Below, in pieces: positions 1 to 10,200 of a DNA stretch of 64,000 bases. Under the pieces are notes generated by a model. The model saw nothing but the letters and a program-made list of their open reading frames with translations. It ran no database searches and was not told the DNA's origin. The position numbers were made by a program, and so were the translations under genes. Source of the DNA: Hymenobacter cellulosilyticus (GTDB lineage: Bacteria; Bacteroidota; Bacteroidia; Cytophagales; Hymenobacteraceae); contig NZ_CP095046.1 in assembly GCF_022919215.1 (NCBI RefSeq), forward strand, positions 4,764,501 to 4,828,500, in the 5' to 3' direction. The number at the start of each line of letters is the position of its first letter. The first letter of the stretch is position 1.

Positions 1-1
1 C

Positions 2-52
2 GGCCAACAGCTGCTGCTGAACATGCTGCGCTGGTCGGCAACGCAACCTTAA
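2..52 (+). CDS. C-terminal tail of an unidentified protein (partial)
   Basis: An open frame entering from the left edge encodes 16 residues ending in LNMLRWSATQP and a TAA at 50-52. The leucine-rich amphipathic ending is protein-like, but there is too little to name a family. It would converge on the histidine kinase that ends at 157. The 104 bases between them show no clear terminator. Confidence 0.3.
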   Translation, partial: GQQLLLNMLRWSATQP

Positions 53-156
53 CCGGCAGAGAGGCTGGGTGGCGGGCGCGGCCACGTCCCATGCGGGCCA
101 CAGTTACAAGCTTAACGCAATCAAGAAATGGATTTCAGCGGCTTGCTGGCCGTTCG

Positions 157-3100
157 TTATGCGCTACCAAACCGGATGCGGAACGTAGCGCCTTCGCCCG
201 GCTGGCTGTCTACCTCGATGGAGCCGCCGTTGGCTTCCACAATACGGTTGACCAGGTAAAGGCCCACACCGGTTCCGGCCGTGTGCGTGTGCAGCCGACG
301 GAACAAGCGAAACAGTTCGGCCCCGTGTTTGGTGGCATCGAAGCCCAGGCCGTTATCTTCCACCACCAGCACGGGCTGCCCGTGCTCCACCCACACCGAC
401 ACGTGGATGCGGGCCGGCCGCTCGGGGTCGGCGTACTTGAGCGAGTTGCCCAGCAGGTTGAGCAGAATCGTGCGCAGGTTGGCCCGGGCAAAAGACAGGG
501 CCGGGCGGGCAGCAAAGTCGGTGGTGATGCGGGCCCGGGCCGCGCGTACCTGCGGCTCCAGGGTGTTGACGACCTCCTCCGTCAGCTCGGCCAGGGAAAT
601 CAGTTCGGCCGGCGCCTCGCTCAGCTGCTGAGCCTGGCCCAGGGCTGCCAAATCGTCGATGGTGATGCTGAGCTGCAACAGGGCATCTTGGATCATAGGC
701 ACAAGGACCTGCTCCTCAGCCGGGTCGGTAAACGTGACGCTGCGGCGGACCTCCTCAAAGAGGCCCGCCAGGTTGTTGACCGGCTGCTTCAGGTCGTGGG
801 AAGCGGCGTAGACGAAGTTGTCGAGGTCCACGTTCATGCGCTGCAGCTGGGCATTGAAGGCTTGGAGCTGCTGCTGGGACTCGCGCAAGGCGGCTTCGGC
901 CTGTTTGGCTTCGGTGATGTCGAGCACAAACTTAACGCACTCGGTTTCGCTCAGGCGCTTGCCAGCCGACAGTCCCCACCAGCTGGAGCCATCCGGGCGC
1001 AGGTACTGCTTTTCCAAGGGCGTGCTTTCCCCCACGGTGCGCAGCTCCTGCAGGGCCCGGTGCGTGGCCGGCAGAAACGCGGGGGCGGTTATCGTGTCCA
1101 AGTCTACTCCGCCGCGGGCCAGCTCGGCGCGGCTGTAGCCACTCATGCGCTGAAAAGCGGAGTTGGCGTCGTGAATGCCGCCTTCCAAGTCAAAGAACAA
1201 CACGCCTACCGTGTCGATGGACAAGGCCTGCTGGAGCCGCTCTTCGCTTTGCCGCATGGCTTGCTCCGCCTGCTTGCGGTCGTGAATGTCGACGGATGAG
1301 CCGAACCAACGGGTAATCTGGCCGCTGAGCGGGTCGTGGTAGGGCTCGGCGCGCACCAGAAACCAGCGGTAACTGCCGTCGGCGGCCTGAATGCGGTGCT
1401 CAACCTGAAATACGCTTTCGGTTTGCCGCGCCTGCTCAAACGCCTCCATCGTGCGGGCTCCATCCTCCGGGTGCACAAAGGAGCCCGCCACCGCGGCGGC
1501 TGTGCCCGTTTTATACGGCACGCCAGTATAGCGGCTCCACTGCCGGTTGAAGAACTCCGTATTGCCTTCCGCGTCCGTAATCCAGACAATTTGCGGCACG
1601 GAATCGGCCATCACCCGAAACCGCTCCTCCGATTCGCGCAGGGCAGCTTCGGTGCGGGCACGCACCACGGCGGCCCAGGTACGCTCGGCTGTTTCTTCCA
1701 GCAGCGTCAGCTCGTCGGTAGTCCAGGCGTGGGCCTGCGGGTAATGCATAAAGAGCACGGCAACCAGCTGCCCGTCTTTGAGCAGGGGCACGTTGACGGT
1801 AGCGCCGAGCTGCAAGGTGGCGTGGGCAGCTTTTTCCTCAGCCGTCAGCCACGGGTCGTTGGCAATATCGGGGCGCACTACGGTACGTCCCTCTCGAAAG
1901 GCGCGCAACAGCTCGGGGCCGTAATCGTCGTAGTGGTAGCGTCCCTCGAGGCCAGGCACACCGGGCTGGGTGTAGTTGCGCGTGACGACGATGTGCTGGT
2001 TGTCGCCCTGGTCTTCGGCGTAGCCCACGCGGCTGGCGCCCAGGTACTGGCCCAGGGCGCAGGCCGCGTGGTACTGAATATCGGCCGGATCGGCTAAGGG
2101 ACGCAGCTGGTCGCTGAGCTCCAGCAGAAACGCCTGCTGGGCCTGGGTTTTGCGCAACGCCTCGTCAAACTGCTTGCGGGCGGTGGTATCGGTGAAGAGC
2201 ACGGCAACCTGCCGCAGCTCGGGCTCCCCGAGGCGAAAGGCATACACGTCGTACCAGCGGTGCAGCTGCTCGGCCCGCTGCTCGAAGCGCACCGGCTCCC
2301 CGGTCAGCGCCACGCGCCCATAGATGTCAAACCAGTGCTGCTCGAAGCCAGGGGCCAACTCTAGTATGGTGTGCCCTATGGCATCGGCCAGGCCCGTCTG
2401 CTGCTCAAATGCCTGATTGATTTGCAGAAAGCGGTAATCGTAAGGCTGCCCATCCGGAGCAAACAGCACCTCAATCACGCAGAAGCCTTGGTCGATGGAC
2501 TCGAAGAGCGTGCGGTACCGGGCCTCACTATTGCGGAGGGCGGCCTCGGCTTCCCGCCGCTCGGTCACGGCCAGGGTGCGGCCCCCGACGGCTTCTACCA
2601 CGCCCTCGGCGTTCAGCAGGGGCGCAAAAGAGTACTCGTAGTAGCCGAGCTGGCCGGCCGGGCTGGTGTAAGGCGTCTCGTCGGCTATTGCCTGCCGGGT
2701 ATCAATAACCCGCTGGATTTGGGCCTGCAGGCGGCCGGCCAGCTCGGCGGGATATTGCAGGTCGAAAAAGGTCTTGCCCACGACCTGCTCCAGGGTGAGT
2801 CCCCATAAGTCCAGCAAAGGCTTGTTGACGTAGCGGAAGCGGCCCTGCAGGTCGAACAGGTACACAAATTCCTGCAGCCCTTCGAGCACCGTATCGAAGC
2901 GCTCGAGCTGCCGGCTGCGCTTTTCCAGGCGCACGCTCTCGGCCGACCGCGGCAGCGGAACGGCCGCCTCGGTGAGACTGATCAGCAGGCCGCCGCCCAC
3001 GCGCCGGCCCGACAGGTGGAAGCGCTGCGTGGGCCCGCCACCCAAAGAGGCCAAGGGGAAATGGCCCGGCTCACCGGACACAAACGAATCGGCGAGGGCG

Positions 3101-3348
3101 GCCCAGCTGCCATCGGTGCGGCTATTGGGGAACTGCTGCAAGTAAGTAGCCGGGGGCTGGGCCGGCAACCCGAGCAGGCGCTGGGCGGCCGGATTGAGGT
3201 AGGCAAACGCTAAATCGGCCAGGGCTCCGGCCTCATCCAGCACCGGCGTGCAGAGCAGTATACCGTTCGGCGAAGTGTCGAGCAGCGCTGGTAGCAATGA
3301 TTCGGCGGGGAACAGGTCGAAGTCCTCAAACAAGGAAGCAGGAAGCAT
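157..3348 (-). CDS. Multi-PAS/GAF hybrid-free sensor histidine kinase
   Basis: This 1063-residue protein has no membrane segment or signal peptide, so it is probably a cytoplasmic sensor kinase. An N-terminal PAS-like region (about 20-130) is followed by PAS/PAC domains at about 146-265 and 280-395, a GAF domain at about 405-565, and PAS domains at about 575-690 and 700-815. Linkers of the type ALRxSExRxR join them. The HisKA phosphoacceptor motif ASHDLKQP lies near residue 850. The HATPase domain shows the N box (NLLGNSLKYAD), G1 (VEDNGLGFD) and G2 (GTGVGLYLV). There is no receiver domain and no response regulator beside it, so its partner is encoded elsewhere. The DLKQP variant of the H box is common in Bacteroidota kinases of the phytochrome/PAS type. 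The ligand cannot be read from the sequence. It is divergent from the monooxygenase at 3870. Confidence 0.9.
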   Translation of the reverse strand: MLPASLFEDFDLFPAESLLPALLDTSPNGILLCTPVLDEAGALADLAFAYLNPAAQRLLGLPAQPPATYLQQFPNSRTDGSWAALADSFVSGEPGHFPLASLGGGPTQRFHLSGRRVGGGLLISLTEAAVPLPRSAESVRLEKRSRQLERFDTVLEGLQEFVYLFDLQGRFRYVNKPLLDLWGLTLEQVVGKTFFDLQYPAELAGRLQAQIQRVIDTRQAIADETPYTSPAGQLGYYEYSFAPLLNAEGVVEAVGGRTLAVTERREAEAALRNSEARYRTLFESIDQGFCVIEVLFAPDGQPYDYRFLQINQAFEQQTGLADAIGHTILELAPGFEQHWFDIYGRVALTGEPVRFEQRAEQLHRWYDVYAFRLGEPELRQVAVLFTDTTARKQFDEALRKTQAQQAFLLELSDQLRPLADPADIQYHAACALGQYLGASRVGYAEDQGDNQHIVVTRNYTQPGVPGLEGRYHYDDYGPELLRAFREGRTVVRPDIANDPWLTAEEKAAHATLQLGATVNVPLLKDGQLVAVLFMHYPQAHAWTTDELTLLEETAERTWAAVVRARTEAALRESEERFRVMADSVPQIVWITDAEGNTEFFNRQWSRYTGVPYKTGTAAAVAGSFVHPEDGARTMEAFEQARQTESVFQVEHRIQAADGSYRWFLVRAEPYHDPLSGQITRWFGSSVDIHDRKQAEQAMRQSEERLQQALSIDTVGVLFFDLEGGIHDANSAFQRMSGYSRAELARGGVDLDTITAPAFLPATHRALQELRTVGESTPLEKQYLRPDGSSWWGLSAGKRLSETECVKFVLDITEAKQAEAALRESQQQLQAFNAQLQRMNVDLDNFVYAASHDLKQPVNNLAGLFEEVRRSVTFTDPAEEQVLVPMIQDALLQLSITIDDLAALGQAQQLSEAPAELISLAELTEEVVNTLEPQVRAARARITTDFAARPALSFARANLRTILLNLLGNSLKYADPERPARIHVSVWVEHGQPVLVVEDNGLGFDATKHGAELFRLFRRLHTHTAGTGVGLYLVNRIVEANGGSIEVDSQPGEGATFRIRFGSA

Positions 3349-3490
3349 AGCAGCGCAGTGTGGGCAGTGAAGGTACGCGTGCCCCAGGAAAAAGCTGCGC
3401 CCACTTTGGATAAGTGCGGCTCGGCGGTACCCGGTTGCTCCCAGTCAGCCCGAAACAGGAGGTCCGCGGGCCGCGGCGACGGGCAAAGAA

Positions 3491-3557
3491 AATCCGGGAT
3501 AGAAAAGCGAGAATCCGTCAGGCAAAGGCAGTTAGGCTTACCCCGCAGCTACTTTTG
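3491..3557 (+). promoter_or_regulatory. Tandem AATCCG box promoter, site 1 (upstream of the monooxygenase)
   Basis: AATCCG occurs at 3491-3496 and 3512-3517, exactly 21 bp apart. A -7 element TACTTTTG follows at 3550-3557, 38 bp after the start of the second repeat. The same arrangement occurs five more times in this window. No TTTG -33 element sits at the normal distance, as expected for an activator-dependent promoter. The likely target is the gene at 3870, after an unusually long leader of about 310 nt. Seen: repeat and spacing. Inferred: promoter function. Confidence 0.6.
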
Positions 3558-3869
3558 TCGCACTGGTTTTAGGGCGCCGTCGGGCCGCGTCGGGTGTAGT
3601 TCAGCCCGTCCCGACGGGCTGCATGACCGCCAGAAATACCGGGGCCGGGGTTTGGGAGCTCGACGGATAGACGGCACCCTGCCGGGCTTGGGCAGCTTCT
3701 CCAGCGGGCTTTTTTACTGGCTATCTGGCTACTGTCGGGGGCACTGCGAAGACCAGCCCCACGGCCACTTAGGTCTTGTTTGCCAAGGGCTATAGGCTCT
3801 TTCAACTACCCTCTATTCTTCGCCAGCCGCTTTTTCGCACAAATCTATCTTACCATACTTTTTAACGCA
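3558..3869 (+). other. Long untranslated leader with a hairpin
   Basis: This stretch between the site 1 -7 element and the monooxygenase start holds no convincing gene. It contains a near-perfect palindrome at 3602-3621 (CAGCCCGTC / GACGGGCTG with two bases between). It is not followed by a T-run, so it is not a standard terminator. It could be an RNA structure in the leader or a protein-binding site. Confidence 0.3.
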
Positions 3870-5447
3870 ATGCACACATCTTCTAGCTTTTCGCCCCGTC
3901 AAGTTGCCATTATTGGTGGCGGTCCGGGTGGTATTACGGCAGCCAAATCCCTGCTCGAAGTGGGGCTGACCCCAGTGCTGTTTGAGCAAAGCAGCGCTCT
4001 GGGCGGGCAGTGGAACCAGGGCGCGGCCCACAGCGGACAGTGGCCGGGCATGCCCGCCAATTCCTGCCACATCAAGATGTCGTTTTCGGATTATGATTAT
4101 CCCAGCGGCACGCCCATGTTTCCGCCCACGGAGCAAGTGCTGGCTTATTTGCGCGGCTACGCCGAGCAGTTTGGCGTTATGGCGCACGTGCGGTTCAATA
4201 CCCGGGTGGAGCAGCTTAGCCGGAGCCCCGAGGGACACTACGTGCTGCGGAGCGTCAGTTCATCGGGTGAGCAGCAGACGGAGCTGTTTTCGCACGTCAT
4301 CGTTGCCTCGGGCCGCTACAACAAGCCCGCCTACCCCACTACCCCGGGCCTCGACCAGTTCGGGGGCCGGGTGCTGCACTCGTTCGACTACCGGGGCCGG
4401 GAAGAATTTCGGGGGCAGCGGGTGCTGGTCGTCGGCAACAGCATCAGCGGGTTGGAAATTGCCAGCGACGTGGCCCGCAACGAGGATACGACTGTTATTT
4501 CCTCAAGCCGCAAACCCCGCTATATTGCCCGCAAAATCATGCACGGCGTGCCGACCGACCAGCTGGCCTTCAGCCGCTTTGCCGGCTACGCCAACCAGGC
4601 CCTGCCCCCGGCCGAAGCCGCCGAGGGGCTGAAGCAGATTATCCTCGGCGCCGTGGGCAACCCGGCCGACTACGGCGGCCTGCGGCCGGCCGACAGTCTG
4701 CTGGAAGCCGGCGTCTCGCAGTGCCACGACTACCTCGACTTCGTCGCGGCAGGCCGTATTCAGGCCGTGCCCGGGGTGCGGGCCTACACCCCGGGCACCG
4801 TGGTACTCACCGACGGCCGGGAGCTGCCGGTAGATGCCATTATCCTGGCCACGGGCTACGACCTGCACCTGCCTTTCCTGGCTGAAGACCTGCGCCGGGC
4901 CGTCAACCTTGACCAGAAGTTTCTGGACCTGCACGACTTCACGTTTCACCCGGCCCTGCCCAACGTTGCCTTCATGGGCATGTTTGAGCAGATCGGCTCC
5001 TACTTTGTGTCGGCCGAGCTGCAGGCCCGCTGGATTGCCGGCTGCTGGAGCGGAACCTGCGCCTCGCCCACGGCTTCCGAAATGGCGGCCGGACTGGCCT
5101 CGTTTCAGCAGTTCCGGCAGTTCCGCCGCATTACCACCTGCCAGGAAGTGGCCGAGCTGCTGGCCACCAACCTGGGCGTGGCCCCTTCCCTGCCGCGCTA
5201 TCCGGAGCTGGCCCAGGAGCTGTTTTTCGGCTTGCTGGCCCCGGCTCAGTTCCGCATGGAAGGCCCCGGCAGCCAGCCCGACGCCCGCACCCGCTTCGAG
5301 CGGAATGTGCGCTACTTCACCAACGGCATGCCCATGCCGCTCACCCAGCAGCACCTGACGGAGCTGCAGCGGCTGGCGGCCCTTCTGCCCCAGCACCAGG
5401 GCCTGCAACAACTCATGCAACAGCTAGTGGCAGAGCCGGTAGCCTAG
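3870..5447 (+). CDS. Flavin-containing monooxygenase (FMO/BVMO-like)
   Basis: This 525-residue NAD(P)H- and FAD-dependent monooxygenase is expected to oxygenate a soft nucleophile or ketone. The FAD Rossmann motif GGGPGG is at residues 16-21. The FMO signature FGGRVLHSFDY (FxGxxxHxxxY) lies near 165-175. The second dinucleotide fold VVGNSISGLEIA is at about 187-198, and an ATGYD motif near 330 is typical of the family. I chose the ATG at 3870 because it is immediately followed by the Rossmann strand; an in-frame ATG 30 codons upstream would add a non-conserved hydrophobic extension. It is monocistronic, with tandem box site 1 upstream and a strong terminator about 65 bp downstream. The substrate is unknown. 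It is the only clearly cytoplasmic enzyme directly downstream of the tandem boxes. Confidence 0.85.
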   Translation: MHTSSSFSPRQVAIIGGGPGGITAAKSLLEVGLTPVLFEQSSALGGQWNQGAAHSGQWPGMPANSCHIKMSFSDYDYPSGTPMFPPTEQVLAYLRGYAEQFGVMAHVRFNTRVEQLSRSPEGHYVLRSVSSSGEQQTELFSHVIVASGRYNKPAYPTTPGLDQFGGRVLHSFDYRGREEFRGQRVLVVGNSISGLEIASDVARNEDTTVISSSRKPRYIARKIMHGVPTDQLAFSRFAGYANQALPPAEAAEGLKQIILGAVGNPADYGGLRPADSLLEAGVSQCHDYLDFVAAGRIQAVPGVRAYTPGTVVLTDGRELPVDAIILATGYDLHLPFLAEDLRRAVNLDQKFLDLHDFTFHPALPNVAFMGMFEQIGSYFVSAELQARWIAGCWSGTCASPTASEMAAGLASFQQFRQFRRITTCQEVAELLATNLGVAPSLPRYPELAQELFFGLLAPAQFRMEGPGSQPDARTRFERNVRYFTNGMPMPLTQQHLTELQRLAALLPQHQGLQQLMQQLVAEPVA

Positions 5448-5512
5448 CACTGGCTTTGCATATGTACGGCCGGAGCACTCAGTGGGCCATTGAAGGCCGG
5501 TGCTGACAACTA

Positions 5513-5567
5513 CCAATGCCGGACCGCCCCGCTAAGCGCCAAAATTAGCGGGGTGGGCCGGCATTGG
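5513..5567 (+). terminator. Long-stem transcription terminator after the monooxygenase
   Basis: A 23-base arm beginning CCAATGCCGG and ending CCCCGCTAA pairs with its near-perfect complement, with a 9-base loop between, followed by a short T-run (TTTAC). The position, 65 bp after the stop at 5447, fits the end of the monooxygenase transcript. The long stem might also act as a bidirectional barrier. Confidence 0.7.
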
Positions 5568-5675
5568 TTTACACTGTACCATCTGGTGCTGGCTGTATTC
5601 TTGCCGTTGGCTGCAGGGGAGAAATAGCGGCAGGAAATAGCCACTGGGTCAGGCTAGCGGGGTGCCACTGAACAA

Positions 5676-5741
5676 AATCCGCGACAGAAAGGTGGGAATC
5701 CGGCTGGCCAAAGCCGGGCCCGGCCGCCCACTCTACTTTTG
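5676..5741 (+). promoter_or_regulatory. Tandem AATCCG box promoter, site 2 (upstream of the DUF5686 gene)
   Basis: AATCCG at 5676-5681 and 5697-5702 are 21 bp apart. TACTTTTG at 5734-5741 begins 37 bp after the second repeat begins. The second half-site continues GCTGGCCAAAG, matching the extended half-site (AATCCG, four bases, GGC, AA-rich) seen at the other sites. The leader to the ATG at 5916 is about 170 nt and holds a small palindrome, CTGGTAAG-CA-CTTACCAG, at 5815-5832. Confidence 0.65.
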
Positions 5742-5915
5742 AGGCATCTGATAAAACCCGATACGCAGGGCGGCTTTAAGCACTACTGTCGTGGCTACGG
5801 CTCAGCTAGTGGGCCTGGTAAGCACTTACCAGCTAATCAACAGCAGGAGCCCAGTGGGGCCCGCGGCGCCCAGCCTTGCGTCGGGCTTTTCGGGCTCGCA
5901 TAATCAATTATTCTA

Positions 5916-8478
5916 ATGGCATTTTTAACGAGACTAGTAGTCCCACTGCTTTTCCTGGTTTTTTGCGCCCGGCCCGCGGCGGCTCAGCACCGCGTAGTCA
6001 GCGGGCAGGTAGTAGAAGCCGCGACGGGGGAACCCGTGCCGTTTGCGTCGGTCTTTATCCCCAAAACCAGCACGGGCACCACCGCCGACCTGGAGGGACG
6101 CTTCAAGCTGGCCTTATCCGGTGCCGCCGACTCTATTGCGGCGTCGGCCCTGGGGTTTGTCGCGCTGCGGCAGCCGTTGAGTGCGGCAAGTGAGCAAAGC
6201 GTGCTGTTTCGGCTCAAGCCCGACCGCCACGTGCTGGCCGAGGTAATGGTGTACTCCCGCCAGCCCGAGAATCCGGCGTTCCGCATCCTGCGCGAAGTAC
6301 AAAAGCACAAGCCCCGCAACGCCCGCCACGCCTTGCAGGCTGCCGAGTATGATTCCTATAACCGCATTGAAACCAGCCTGCTGCACGTACCCCAGGGCCT
6401 GGCCCGGCGCAAAGTCGTCCGGGACATCCGGGCGCTGGCCCAGCGCCAGGGCGCGGCCGCCGCAGCCGATCCGGACGCTCCGCTGCCCCTTTTCGCGTCT
6501 GAGGTAAGCTCGCGGGTGTACCAGACGTATGCCCCGCTGCGCCGGCGCGAAGACCTGCTACACCGGCAGATGCGGGGGCCGGCCCCCGGGAAGGCTCGGT
6601 GGCTGCCGAGCTGCTGGGCTCCAACTTTCAGAACTTCGACTTCTATGCCAACTGGCTCAATATTCTGGGTAAGGATTTCGCCTCGCCCCTGGCCGAAGGC
6701 AGCCGGCTAACCTACGATTACGAGCTTCAGGACTCGGTTTTCCTGGGGCCGGACTGGTGCTACCAGCTCGCCGTTTCTCCCAAACGCGCCCATGATCTGG
6801 CCTTCCAGGGCACCATCTGGATTACGGCCCAGAACTACGCGCTGCGCCGGGCCGACCTGGTGGCCAGTCCCAAGGCCAACCTCAACTTCGTCAGCGACCT
6901 GCGCCTGTTTCAGGACATGACTTCGCCGGCCGACGGCCCCGGGCTGCCGGTCCGCACCCGGCTAGTGGTGAGCGTGCAGCCTTACCGGCAGCAGGCCGCC
7001 ACGCAAGTACGATTCACGACGGTCAACAGCCATTTTGTGCGCAACCGGCTGCATTCCGAGCCCGGGTTTTATGACCAGCCCATCGTTTCGGCGCTACCGG
7101 AATCAGCGGAGCGGGAAGCCGGGCAGGCGCAGGCCAGCGGCTTGCCGCCGGGTTCTTCCGGCTACTTCGACGCGCACCGGCCCGATACGCTCAGCCTTTC
7201 GGAGCGGCAAACCTTTGCCGTGCTGGACTCGGCCCGGCAGCTGCCTTCGGTGCGCAACCTGCTCGACTGGGTGGAGCTGCTGGTAAACGGCTACAAGCGC
7301 GTGGGCCGCTGGGACCTGGGCCCGATTCTTACCTCTTACGCCCACAACGACTACGAAGGCAGCCGCCTGCGCGTGGGCTTCCGCACCACTTCCGACCTCA
7401 GCCGCAACTGGCTTACGCAGGGCTACGTGGCCTACGGCAGCCGGGACGCCCGCCTGAAGTACGGCCTGAAAACGGCACTAATTGCCGAGCGCCGGCACTG
7501 GACGGTCCTCAGCCTCGAATACCGGCACGACCTGGAGCAGGTGGCCTTGCTCGACAACGACTTTCTGCCCGACAACAACCTGTTTCTGGCCGCCTCCCGC
7601 TGGGGCCGGGTGCAGCAGGGCCGCCCCATTCTGCGCGACCTGTACGCGGCCAGCCTGCAGCGGGACCTGCTCCGGGGCTTTACCCAGACGCTGACCCTGC
7701 GCCACCAGGACATTACTCCCCTGCACGACTTTGCCTACTACGCCACGGAAGACCACGGCCCCACGGCTCTGCTGGGCCGCCACCTCACGTTGTCGGAGCT
7801 GGTGCTGGAGGCGCGCTACGCCCGGGATGAAAACCTGGTGCAAAGCGACAATCGCCGCCGCTCCGTGGGCCTGAAGCGCTGGCCGGTGGCTACGCTGCGC
7901 TATACGCTGGGCTGGCGCAATGCCTTCACCAAGAACCCCTCCCCTGCTTACCAGAAGCTGAATCTGCTGCTAACGCACAGCGTATCGGTGGGCCAGCTGG
8001 GGCGCCTGGGCTACCGCCTGGAGGGCAGCTACATTCCGTCGGCGGTGCCTTATTTGGTGCTCAAAACCCCACTCGGCAACCAAACACCCTTCTACAACGC
8101 CAACGCCTTCAACCTGATGAACTACTTCGAGTTTGTCACCGACCGCAGCGTGTCGTTGCGGCTGGACCAGCACTTCGAGGGCCTGGTGTTGAACAGTATT
8201 CCCGGAATCCGGGCCTTAAACTGGCGGCTGGTGGGCACGGCCAATGTACTATACGGGGGCTTTCGGCGGCCAACCGGGCCCAGCCCCACCACGACGAGCA
8301 GGGCCACGAGCTGCCCCGCATTCCCACCCTCGACCGGCAGCCTTACGTGGAGGTCGGCTACGGTCTGGAGAACATCGGCAAGCTTATCCGGGTGGATTTT
8401 ATTCACCGGCTTACTTACCGCAACAGTGCCAATGCCAACAACTTCGGAGTCAAAGTAGGTGCCCAGTTTCGGCTGTAA
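5916..8478 (+). CDS. DUF5686 / carboxypeptidase-regulatory-like outer-membrane protein (two apparent frameshifts)
   Basis: A signal peptide (about residues 1-24, cleaving after AAAQH-type sequence) is followed by a carboxypeptidase-regulatory-like beta-sandwich (VSGQVVEAATGEPVPFASV onward, to about 110). The large DUF5686 domain follows, probably an outer-membrane beta-barrel, ending VGAQFRL, a typical C-terminal aromatic strand. The reading frame breaks twice. Near 6585, adding one C to the C-run restores MRG..REGSVAAELLGSN. Near 8256, adding one G to GGGGG restores YGGLSAANRAQPHH through to the stop at 8476-8478. With both repairs the protein is about 854 residues, the usual family length, so I call it intact. 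It is preceded by tandem box site 2 and followed 98 bp later by the propeller gene, probably in one operon. The function of the family is not known to me beyond envelope location. Confidence 0.8.
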
Positions 8479-8576
8479 CCAGGCTTTCTGCACGGCAGGC
8501 TTCTGCTGGCACACCCGTCATTTTTCACCAGGCGCGGCCAGGTTTCTCCGGCGGCCTACCCAACCAACTTCCAGCT

Positions 8577-9847
8577 ATGAAAACCCATTTTATCCTGCTT
8601 GTGGGGCTGCTCACGGGCACGGCCGCTACCGCCCAGTGGCAAATTCTGAACGTGAACAACTCGCCTTTGCACAGCAACGTGGTGCGCGAGGTGGCCTTTG
8701 ATTCCGACGGCAGCCAGTGGATAGCCACCCAGCACGCCGTGCAACACCGGCGCGGCTCTACCTGGACCACCTTCACGGCTGCCAACGGCCTGCCTTCCAG
8801 CAACGTGGTGTGCCTGGCTGCGCGCAACGGCATCGTGTGGGTGGGCACCGACAAGGGCCTGAGCCGCTTCGACGGCACTACCTGGACCCACTTCAGTGAC
8901 CCGACCAAGCTGCCCGTGGGTCTGTTTGGCCCCAACGACCTGACTATTACGGAGCTGGTAGTCAGCCAGACGGGCACGGTGTGGCTGGCCGGCAGCCGGG
9001 GCCTGGCCCGCTTCGACGGCACCTCCTGGACCAAGTTCAACAGTAGCAACTCCGGCCTGAAAGAAGATGCCGTAACCTCCCTGGCCCTGGACGAAACCGC
9101 CAACATGCTCTGGATTGGCACCAACTGCAACAGCACCAATAGCGGGGTATACGGGCTGCACACGCTGAATTTTTCCTTTCGCTATAACAACCTGGCCGGC
9201 TACAACTGCGTGCACGGCGTAGCCGTCAACGACCTGGGCGCCGTGGTGGTGGGCACCTGCAACACCAGTACCCTGCTGACGCTGGATAATGGCTGGGTAA
9301 GCCCGCCTACGCCCAGCAGTTGCGTGGCCCTGGGCGGCCTGGCTCCCGACCCCGGCAACCCGGCCCGGGTGTGGGTGGCTACCGAAAGCTTTGGCACGGC
9401 GGGCACGGCTCCCAAAGGCCTGCTGGTGTACGACACCAACCGCCACGCCGTGGTGCAGCAGTTTAATACGACTAACTCGGCTTTGCCCAGCAGCCTGCTT
9501 TCCTCGGTGGCTTTGCAGCAAACCAACGGTCGGCTCCAGGTCTGGGTGGGCACGGCCGACCAAGGCCTGGCCGTGTACGAAACCGTCGTGACGGCGCAAC
9601 GCGTGCCGAAGAGCGAACTGGCCCTGGCCCTGGTGCCCAATCCGGCCTCGGCCACCGTGGAAATCCGCTCCGACCTTTCGGCCTATGCCCTGGCCGTGTA
9701 CGACTCGGCCGGCCGCCTGCTGCACCAGCAAACGGCCCCCAGCAGCGGGCCCGTGCAGCTACTGGTGCAGGCCTGGCCCCGGGGCTGTACCACGTGCGCC
9801 TCACTTCTGGGCAGGAAGTGCGCACTGCCCAGTTCAGCAAGGAATAA
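8577..9847 (+). CDS. Secreted two-component-regulator-type beta-propeller with T9SS sorting domain (one apparent frameshift)
   Basis: A signal peptide (MKTHFILLVGLLTGTAATA, cleaving before QWQILN) is followed by Reg_prop-like propeller repeats, each with a motif such as WVGTDKGLSRFDG, WLAGSRGLARFDG or WIGTN. The C-terminus is a type A type IX sorting domain starting near LVPNPASATVEI, which directs secretion to the cell surface. The frame breaks near 9783: adding one G to the GGGG run turns a nonsense tail into GLYHVRLTSGQEVRTAQF and the expected stop at 9845-9847, giving about 423 residues. The ATG at 8577 is chosen because it starts the signal peptide. There is no kinase domain, so this is a free-standing propeller rather than a hybrid sensor. 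It follows the DUF5686 gene, with no terminator between. Confidence 0.8.
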
Positions 9848-9985
9848 GCACCACCCGGCTACCCGCGCCTACCACTCATACGACTGTCCTGTTTCCGGCC
9901 CAGTAAGCTACCGGGCCGGCTACGGCACTCCTGTGGCTATGTCTGGCCTCGGGCCAGACACTTTCCAGGCTGGCGCGGCGGACAA

Positions 9986-10051
9986 AATCCGCTTTTGAAA
10001 ATCACTTATCCGTTTGGCAAAAGCCCGCTGGACAGGCACCCGGTAGTTTTG
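9986..10051 (+). promoter_or_regulatory. Tandem AATCCG box promoter, site 3 (upstream of the PKD lipoprotein)
   Basis: AATCCG at 9986-9991 and TATCCG at 10007-10012 are 21 bp apart, and TAGTTTTG at 10044-10051 begins 37 bp after the second. The second half-site reads TATCCGTTTGGCAAAAG, nearly identical to site 6. The lipoprotein ATG at 10201 is 150 nt downstream. The 9848-10200 gap holds nothing else I can support. Confidence 0.65.
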
Positions 10052-10200
10052 CCTAACGATTTATGAACGCCTGTCAGCCTGCCACTCGCCTGCTGCCCCA
10101 AGAGAAAGAGCGGGCGGCAAACGCAGCTACAATGCGCCCCTGCGGGCCTAGCACGCCCCCTCCTTTCCTCCGATTTTTCTCACTTCATTTTCCTGTTGTT

